From an uncultured Porphyromonadaceae bacterium (lineage in GTDB: Bacteria > Bacteroidota > Bacteroidia > Bacteroidales > Muribaculaceae), in contig CABUPJ010000020.1 of the NCBI GenBank assembly GCA_902493335.1, positions 1 to 55,718 of the forward strand: DNA of 55,718 nt, in the 5' to 3' direction. The notes beneath the pieces were generated by a model. That model was not told the DNA's origin. It made no database searches and saw nothing but the letters and a program-made list of their open reading frames with translations. The position numbers were made by a program, and so were the translations under genes. Below, in pieces: positions 50,508 to 55,718 of the stretch. Positions within the stretch are counted from its first letter, which is position 1, and every line of letters begins with the position of its first letter.

Positions 50508-51148
50508 CCGTCATCGTTCTGGCGTCGCTCATATCGGCTCATGCCGACACCTACCGCATCAGCGAGATTCGCGGAGGCAGCCACAGCATCGACGGCGTCG
50601 AACTCCGTGCCGGCTCGACGGTCAGCGACCTCAGCCGCATCGTCAGCCGGTGGGACGAAGACCGCGGACAAAGCCGCTATATCAAGCTCTACAACCTCAC
50701 CACACGCCGCACACAGATCATACCGGCACCTGTGACGAAGAAGAGCGAGCGCGGATTCTGGGACAAAGTCGTCTCATATTTCTCTGAGATACGCAAATGC
50801 TCGACACGCGCGCCCGAGAACGAACTCACCGGAGGACTCGGCGAAAGCCTGTCGCGCACGTTCTACGTCATGGCCGGCGACCCCGACACCGACATCACGA
50901 TAGCCTCGCGCCTGCCTGTCGACGACAGCCGCCGGCTCGAAGCCTCGTTCAACACTCCGTCGGGCATCCGTCGGGCCCCGTTCGAGCGCCGCGGCGCGGC
51001 AGTCGTGCTGCCCGCATCAGTCTTCGCCGGCATAGAATCCGGTACCCCGCGCACACAGCTGATAGTGACCGTCGACTACATCGACCGCACCACCGGGCGA
51101 CGGCTGACCCTGAGCGACTCGATGACCGTCATCGTCATTTCAGAATAG
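50465..51148 (+). CDS. Exported hypothetical protein, last gene of the CHAT-CHASE2 operon
   Basis: A 227-residue protein starting at the ATG at 50465, which overlaps the CHASE2 gene by 43 bases. The much longer upstream extension of this frame is a shadow of that gene. A signal peptide (RLAAITVIVLASLISAHADT) is followed by a unit built around GSHSIDGVELRAGSTVSDLSRIVSRWDEDRGQSRYIKLYNL, and a beta-rich C terminus (TQLIVTVDYIDRTTGRRLTLSDSMTVIVISE). No domain is recognised. The tight overlap argues for co-translation with the sensor. Confidence 0.75.
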   Translation: MDRKTQTPVRLAAITVIVLASLISAHADTYRISEIRGGSHSIDGVELRAGSTVSDLSRIVSRWDEDRGQSRYIKLYNLTTRRTQIIPAPVTKKSERGFWDKVVSYFSEIRKCSTRAPENELTGGLGESLSRTFYVMAGDPDTDITIASRLPVDDSRRLEASFNTPSGIRRAPFERRGAAVVLPASVFAGIESGTPRTQLIVTVDYIDRTTGRRLTLSDSMTVIVISE

Positions 51149-51196
51149 ATTCCGGGACAAATTATCTACATTTTTAAAGAATTTTTTCCTTAATTA

Positions 51197-51226
51197 TTGT
51201 CAATCCGCGTTTTTAGATTAAATTTG
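51197..51226 (+). promoter_or_regulatory. Promoter of frdCAB
   Basis: TTG at 51197-51199 and TAAATTTG at 51219-51226 are separated by 19 bases. This matches the Bacteroidota TTTG-N19-TAnnTTTG layout, in front of a strongly expressed respiratory operon. Confidence 0.6.
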
Positions 51227-51289
51227 CAGAATTAACGCAGCCTCAACATAAAAATTAAATTATAACTTAATCCTAAAATCAATCATCTT

Positions 51290-52309
51290 ATGTGGTTAAC
51301 AAGCTCATCTATAGGAAGGAAACTCGTGATGGCTATCACGGGTGTCTGCCTCGTCCTATTCGTAACTTTTCACGTGTTGATGAATGCCGTGGCCATTTTC
51401 TGGCCTGTGGCATACAATCAGGTGTGTGAGTTCCTCGGCGCCAACTGGTATGCGCTGGTGGCTTCTCTCGGCCTGGCTCTGTTATTCATCATCCACATCA
51501 TCTATGCCTGCTGGCTGACAATCCAGAACCGTAAAGCCCGCGGCAACGACCGCTACGCCGTGACTTCACGTCCGCCCCAGGTCGAATGGTCATCTAAAAA
51601 CATGCTCGTGCTCGGCATCGTAGTGCTTGCCTTCCTCGTTGTCCACCTCATTCAGTTCTGGGCAAAGATGCAGCTGCAGGAAATCGTGTCACACGACCCC
51701 GCATGCTGGGAGAGCGTCAACGGCGCACCCGCCGCTCCGGTCTTCGGCACACTCTTCATCCAGCTCGCATTCCAGCAGATCTGGACACCGATTGTCTACA
51801 TCATCGGTTTCGTGGCCCTCTGGTTCCACATGAACCACGGCTTCTGGTCGATGTTCCACACCATCGGCTGGGACAGCAACATCTGGATCAACCGTCTCAA
51901 GACCATCGGCTGCTGGTGGACATCTATCGTCATCGCCCTCTTCATCATCCAGGCCGTAGTCTTCACCGTCAAGGCCAACAACAACTTCTACACCACCGAC
52001 ATCGCCCTTCAGGAACAGTACGGCGAATTCTGGGGTGAGAAAGCCCAGGGCGCCATCGAGAACTTCCAGGCCCAGGCCGCAGAGCAGTTCAAAGACGCCG
52101 ATCCCAACGACCAGTGGGGTCAGATCGAGTTCCTCACCACCAAAGGTGCCGAGTTCGTCAAAGAAGCCGCTCTCATCGACAGCTGCTTCACAAAACAGTG
52201 TCCCGATGTCACTGTGCCCGAAATGTCAGAACTCCGTCAGTTCAAAGTCAACATCGAGCGCAACGTCAAATATGCCGAGACTCTCAAAAATAATCAACCC
52301 GCACAATAA
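51290..52309 (+). CDS. frdC: Fumarate reductase cytochrome b subunit, C-terminally extended
   Basis: A 339-residue membrane anchor of the quinol:fumarate reductase. Five helices are visible (about 13-33, 55-77, 105-125, 155-179, 205-227). Candidate haem-ligand histidines are His28, His69, His119 and His180/His183. Single-chain FrdC/SdhC anchors of this type, such as that of Wolinella, are about 250 residues. Here about 110 extra residues follow the last helix (NNNFYTTDIALQEQYGEFWG to the end), rich in Gln/Glu and predicted helical. It starts the frdCAB operon; frdA begins 12 bases after its stop. Confidence 0.9.
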   Translation: MWLTSSSIGRKLVMAITGVCLVLFVTFHVLMNAVAIFWPVAYNQVCEFLGANWYALVASLGLALLFIIHIIYACWLTIQNRKARGNDRYAVTSRPPQVEWSSKNMLVLGIVVLAFLVVHLIQFWAKMQLQEIVSHDPACWESVNGAPAAPVFGTLFIQLAFQQIWTPIVYIIGFVALWFHMNHGFWSMFHTIGWDSNIWINRLKTIGCWWTSIVIALFIIQAVVFTVKANNNFYTTDIALQEQYGEFWGEKAQGAIENFQAQAAEQFKDADPNDQWGQIEFLTTKGAEFVKEAALIDSCFTKQCPDVTVPEMSELRQFKVNIERNVKYAETLKNNQPAQ

Positions 52310-52321
52310 TTTCTCAGAAAT

Positions 52322-54349
52322 ATGGCAAACATCAAAAACCTTGAGGGCATGATCGATTCAAGCCCCATCATGAAGGACTTCGCCGATATCGAATCATCGA
52401 AACTTCCCGAATATCAGATCGACTCAAAGATTCCCGAAGGCCCTGTAGCTGAGAAATGGACCAACTACAAGGCACATCAGAAGCTCGTCAACCCCGCCAA
52501 CAAACGCAACCTCGACATCATCGTCGTCGGTACGGGTCTGGCCGGCGCATCTGCCGCCTCGTCGCTCGGCGAGATGGGCTTCAACGTCTATAACTTCTGC
52601 ATCCAGGACAGCCCCCGCCGCGCCCACTCTATCGCGGCCCAGGGCGGTATCAACGCAGCCAAGAACTATCAGAACGACGGCGACTCTGTCTACCGTCTCT
52701 TCTATGACACCGTCAAGGGCGGCGACTTCCGCTCTCGCGAAGCCAACGTCTACCGTCTGGCCGAAGTGTCGAACAACATCATCGACCAGTGCGTCCAGCA
52801 GGGTGTTCCCTTCGCCCGCGAATACGGCGGCCTCCTCGCCAACCGTTCGTTCGGCGGCGCCCAGGTGTCACGTACATTCTACGCCAAAGGTCAGACAGGC
52901 CAGCAGCTCCTTCTCGGCGCCTATGCCTCGCTCAACCGCCAGATCAACAAAGGCACGGTTAAATCTTTCAACCGCCGCGAAATGCTCGACGTCGTCATCA
53001 TCGACGGCCGCGCCCGCGGTATCATCGTCCGCAACCTCGTGACAGGTGAGATCGAGCGCTATGCCGCCCACGCCGTCGTGCTCGCCACCGGCGGTTACGG
53101 CCGCGCCTTCTTCCTCTCGACAAACGCCATGGGCTGCAACGGCTCTGCCGCAATCCAGGCCTTCAAGAAGGGCGCTTACCTCGCCAACCTCGCTTTCACT
53201 CAGATTCACCCCACCTGTATCCCCGTCCACGGCGAAGACCAGTCTAAGCTCACCCTCATGAGCGAATCGCTCCGTAACGACGGCCGCATCTGGGTTCCCA
53301 AGAAAAAAGAAGACGCCGAGGCCATCCGCGCCGGCAAGAAAAAACCGACCGATATCCCCGACGAAGACCGCGACTTCTATCTCGAACGCCGCTACCCGGC
53401 ATTCGGTAACCTCTGCCCCCGCGACATCGCCAGCCGTGCAGCCAAAGAACGCTGCGACGCAGGCTATGGCGTAGGCACAGGCAACGCCGTCTACCTCGAC
53501 TTCAAATATGCCATCGACCGTCTGGGCGAAGATGTCGTGCGCGACCGCTACGGCAACCTCTTCGACATGTATCAGATGATTTCTGACGACAACCCTTACC
53601 ACACCCCGATGATGATCTTCCCCGCAAGCCACTACACCATGGGCGGCATCTGGGTAGACTACGAACTCCAGACCTCGATCAAAGGCCTCTTCGCCATCGG
53701 CGAGTGCAACTTCTCTGACCACGGCGCCAACCGCCTCGGCGCATCTGCCCTCATGCAGGGTCTCGCCGACGGTTACTTCGTTCTGCCCTACACCATGCAG
53801 AACTACCTCAGCGACCAGATCAAAGTGCCCCGCTTCTCGACATCGGCTCCCGAATTCGACAAGGCCGAACAGGGCGTCCGCGACCGCATCGCCAAACTCA
53901 TGGCCATCAAGGGCACCAAGTCACCCGACGAAATCCACAAACGTCTCGGTCATGTGATGTGGAACCTCGTCGGCATGGGCCGCACACTCCAGGGCCTTGT
54001 CAAAGCCGTCGACGAAATCGAAGAAGTACGCAAAGAATTCTACAGCGACCTGCGCATCGTGGGCAGCGCCGACGACCTCAACACCGAGCTCGAAAAGGCC
54101 CTGCGCCTCGAAGACTTCCTCGTCATCGCCAAGATGATGGCCATCGACGCCCTCAACCGCAACGAATCGTGCGGCGCCCACTTCCGCGAAGAATATCAGA
54201 CAGCCGACGGCGAAGCACAGCGTAACGACGCCGACTACATGTATGTCAGCTGCTGGAAGTATACCGGCGACAACGAGAAGCCCATTCTGATCAAAGAGCC
54301 TCTCAAATACGAGGCTATCCAGGTTCAGACACGTAACTATAAATCTTAA
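52322..54349 (+). CDS. frdA: Fumarate reductase flavoprotein subunit
   Basis: A 675-residue FAD-carrying catalytic subunit reducing fumarate to succinate. The FAD-binding start is DIIVVGTGLAGASAASSLGEMGFNVYNF (about residues 64-91). The FAD-linked His is in RRAHSIAAQGGINAAKNY. Substrate-site segments include IHPTCIPVHG, HYTMGGIWVDYELQTSIKGLFAIGECNFSDHGANRLGASALMQGL and the C-terminal ESCGAHFREEYQT. It is slightly longer than E. coli FrdA, as in other Bacteroidota. It lies between frdC and frdB, with 12- and 30-base gaps. Confidence 0.96.
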   Translation: MANIKNLEGMIDSSPIMKDFADIESSKLPEYQIDSKIPEGPVAEKWTNYKAHQKLVNPANKRNLDIIVVGTGLAGASAASSLGEMGFNVYNFCIQDSPRRAHSIAAQGGINAAKNYQNDGDSVYRLFYDTVKGGDFRSREANVYRLAEVSNNIIDQCVQQGVPFAREYGGLLANRSFGGAQVSRTFYAKGQTGQQLLLGAYASLNRQINKGTVKSFNRREMLDVVIIDGRARGIIVRNLVTGEIERYAAHAVVLATGGYGRAFFLSTNAMGCNGSAAIQAFKKGAYLANLAFTQIHPTCIPVHGEDQSKLTLMSESLRNDGRIWVPKKKEDAEAIRAGKKKPTDIPDEDRDFYLERRYPAFGNLCPRDIASRAAKERCDAGYGVGTGNAVYLDFKYAIDRLGEDVVRDRYGNLFDMYQMISDDNPYHTPMMIFPASHYTMGGIWVDYELQTSIKGLFAIGECNFSDHGANRLGASALMQGLADGYFVLPYTMQNYLSDQIKVPRFSTSAPEFDKAEQGVRDRIAKLMAIKGTKSPDEIHKRLGHVMWNLVGMGRTLQGLVKAVDEIEEVRKEFYSDLRIVGSADDLNTELEKALRLEDFLVIAKMMAIDALNRNESCGAHFREEYQTADGEAQRNDADYMYVSCWKYTGDNEKPILIKEPLKYEAIQVQTRNYKS

Positions 54350-54379
54350 TGGCGACGACGCCTCAATAATTCATTGATT

Positions 54380-55135
54380 ATGGAAAAAACTATCAGCGTA
54401 AATCTGAAAATCTGGCGTCAACGCGGTCCCAAAGAAAAAGGCTGCTTTGCCACCTACCATCTTGACAATGTTTCGACCGACAGCAGCTTCCTCGAAATGC
54501 TCGACATGCTCAACCAGCAGCTCGTAGAGCAGAACGAAGAGCCCGTCGTCTTCGACAACGACTGCCGCGAAGGCATCTGCGGCATGTGCTCGCTCTATAT
54601 CAACGGACACCCCCACGGACCCGTCCAGGGCATCACGACCTGCCAGCTCCACATGCGCAAATTCAACGATGGCGACACAATCACGATCGAACCCTGGCGT
54701 TCAGCCGCCTTCCCCGTGATCCGCGACCTCATCGTCGACCGCAACGCCTTCGATAAAATCCAGCAGGCCGGCGGCTACGTGTCGTTCAACTGCGGCGGTG
54801 CTCCCGACGCCAACGACACCCCCATCTCTAAAGAGATTGCCGACATCGCCATGGACTCTGCCACCTGCATCGGCTGCGGCGCCTGCGTCGCTGCCTGCAA
54901 GAACGGCTCAGCCATGCTCTTCGTCTCGGCCAAGGTCAGCCAGTTTGCCCTCCTGCCCCAGGGTCAGGTAGAACGTCGCCGTCGTGCGCGCGCCATGGTC
55001 AAGAAGATGGACGAACTCGGCTTCGGCAACTGCACCAACACCGGTGCCTGCGCCGCCGAATGTCCCAAGAACATCCCCTTGAGCAACATCGCCCGCCTCA
55101 ACCGCGAATTCATCGTCGCCAAGTTCTCTGAATAA
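54380..55135 (+). CDS. frdB: Fumarate reductase iron-sulfur subunit
   Basis: A 251-residue electron-transfer subunit. The start is the ATG at 54380 (MEKTISVNLKIWRQRG). It has the 2Fe-2S site CREGICGMCS with its later Cys (TTCQLHM), then a ferredoxin-like part with CIGCGACVAACKN and CTNTGACAAECPKNIP for the 4Fe-4S and 3Fe-4S clusters. It passes electrons from the quinol-linked FrdC to FrdA. It is the last gene of the operon and is followed by a strong terminator. Confidence 0.96.
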   Translation: MEKTISVNLKIWRQRGPKEKGCFATYHLDNVSTDSSFLEMLDMLNQQLVEQNEEPVVFDNDCREGICGMCSLYINGHPHGPVQGITTCQLHMRKFNDGDTITIEPWRSAAFPVIRDLIVDRNAFDKIQQAGGYVSFNCGGAPDANDTPISKEIADIAMDSATCIGCGACVAACKNGSAMLFVSAKVSQFALLPQGQVERRRRARAMVKKMDELGFGNCTNTGACAAECPKNIPLSNIARLNREFIVAKFSE

Positions 55136-55160
55136 TATCAGCAGACAACGATAACCCCAT

Positions 55161-55195
55161 CGGCGGCCGAGCTTCACAGCCCGGCCGCCGTTTTA
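55161..55195 (+). terminator. Terminator of frdCAB
   Basis: CGGCGGCCG (55161-55169) pairs with CGGCCGCCG (55182-55190), followed by TTTTA. Confidence 0.85.
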
Positions 55196-55620
55196 TTTCC
55201 GTCCTATCGCCAACGGACTGAGGCATTGAAAAACAGAAAAGCAAAAGAAACTAAAGATTTTTAAAAGCTTGGCTATTAAAGTGCGGCGACGAGCTCGTCG
55301 CCGGGCTATCAAAACGCCGGCGCAGCCTCGAAGAGGCGAGATTGTGGCATAACCCCAGTGCGCGGGAGGCTCGGAGAGCCGACCAAGCCTGGGGAAAAGA
55401 GAACCATTAAGGTGGCTAAGCCTCGGCGAGGCGCTGTTGTAGTAGCAAGTCTGCGTTTTTCAAACGCAATCAATCAACAATCGCCTTCCCGCGCAGGCCG
55501 GAGCTTGCAGCTCCTCGGCCTACGCGGCTATCAGTAAAATCATCGCCCTGCAGGCGATCGTGCATTGAATTAATCTTCTGTTCTTGATTGTGAATTGTGC
55601 ATTGTGCATTTCTAAAATTG
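55196..55620. repeat. Hairpin-rich non-coding region
   Basis: No gene is supported here. At least seven inverted repeats follow each other: a perfect 18-bp palindrome GGCGACGAGCTCGTCGCC (55285-55302); GCCTC-GAA-GAGGC (55325-55337); nested CCCCAG/CTGGGG (55353-55394) enclosing GGCTC-GGA-GAGCC (55368-55380); GCCTC-GGC-GAGGC (55420-55432); TGCGTTT/AAACGCA (55452-55468); GGAGCT/AGCTCC (about 55499-55514) with outer AGGCC/GGCCT; and ATCGCC/GGCGAT (55542-55558). The regularity suggests remnants of an interspersed repeat family. Confidence 0.7.
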
Positions 55621-55665
55621 CATCCAACTACGCTTTTAGTAGCAAAACCCGAGGCAAGCCACCCT

Positions 55666-55673
55666 TATCTTTG
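55666..55673 (+). promoter_or_regulatory. -7 box of the gene cut by the window end
   Basis: TATCTTTG, an exact TAnnTTTG match, eight bases before an ATG at 55682. No -33 element was identified. Confidence 0.4.
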
Positions 55674-55681
55674 CAGCGACG

Positions 55682-55718
55682 ATGAAAAGCGCAATCTACA
55701 CATATCACTTCCGCCGCT
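55682..55718 (+). CDS. Start of a gene truncated by the window end
   Basis: Twelve codons are visible (MKSAIYTYHFRR) right after a TAnnTTTG box, in frame to the end of the window. The beginning is not a signal peptide. The product cannot be named. Confidence 0.4.
   Translation, partial: MKSAIYTYHFRR

Overview
The window is chromosomal DNA from a member of the Bacteroidota, order Bacteroidales, most likely Muribaculaceae or a close relative; the family-level call is inference. The reasons are: promoters of the TAnnTTTG (-7) type in front of many genes, with no Shine-Dalgarno bias; a sphingolipid-type serine palmitoyltransferase; a FrdCAB fumarate reductase plus the methylmalonyl-CoA route to propionate; a CarboxypepD-like/TonB-dependent receptor; a short RpoD-type sigma factor; and two secreted proteins ending in a shared C-terminal module (NLQGVRV...GLYIRRQGS). 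Most genes are GC-rich, and this throws up many long antisense shadow ORFs.

Layout. 1-5.2 kb: partial tRNA-Thr, a secreted GH65-like glycosidase, divergent glpK-glpF, and a pRiA4b ORF-3-like protein. 5.4-10.7 kb: an Lrp/AsnC regulator, then a complete methylmalonyl-CoA epimerase/Na+-pumping decarboxylase operon (mce, mmdA, an OadG-type subunit fused to a lamin-tail domain, biotin carrier, beta subunit). 10.9-16.9 kb: small hypothetical, GH3 hexosaminidase, serine palmitoyltransferase, DUF4332 protein, TPR protein, holA. 16.9-19.7 kb: HsdR-N-like nuclease domain protein, a palindrome-rich stretch around an IS200-like (RAYT-like) transposase, a beta-barrel protein, a UDG-superfamily protein. 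19.7-28.1 kb: secreted protein with the C-terminal module, rpoD, and a CHAT-FHA-PP2C operon. 28.2-35.1 kb: beta-barrel protein, tsaD, cinA and the ftsX-DUF3098-uppP-truB-queA block. 35.1-40.8 kb: TonB-dependent receptor, an AT-rich AAA ATPase cassette bounded by a perfect 48-bp direct repeat, and a second secreted protein with the C-terminal module. 40.8-45 kb: small protein, YraN, succinyl-CoA:acetate-type CoA-transferase, small membrane protein, miaB. 45-51.1 kb: a five-gene envelope operon with a secreted CHAT protease-like protein and a CHASE2 membrane sensor lacking an output domain. 51.2-55.2 kb: frdCAB. 55.2-55.7 kb: hairpin-rich non-coding DNA and the first codons of another gene.

How the genes fit together. 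FrdCAB makes succinate from fumarate, the CoA-transferase can activate succinate with CoA from acetyl- or propionyl-CoA, and the epimerase plus sodium-pumping decarboxylase convert methylmalonyl-CoA to propionyl-CoA. The window therefore holds much of a succinate/propionate fermentation pathway (the mutase is not here). 

The parts most likely to be undescribed are the two CHAT loci. One pairs a secreted TPR-CHAT protein with a Zn-ribbon/FHA protein and a PP2C phosphatase but no kinase. The other pairs a secreted CHAT protein with three signal-peptide proteins or sensors of unknown function, including a CHASE2 protein with no effector domain. Also notable are the repeat-bounded AAA cassette and the transposase whose HUH motif reads Q-I-H amid short palindromes.
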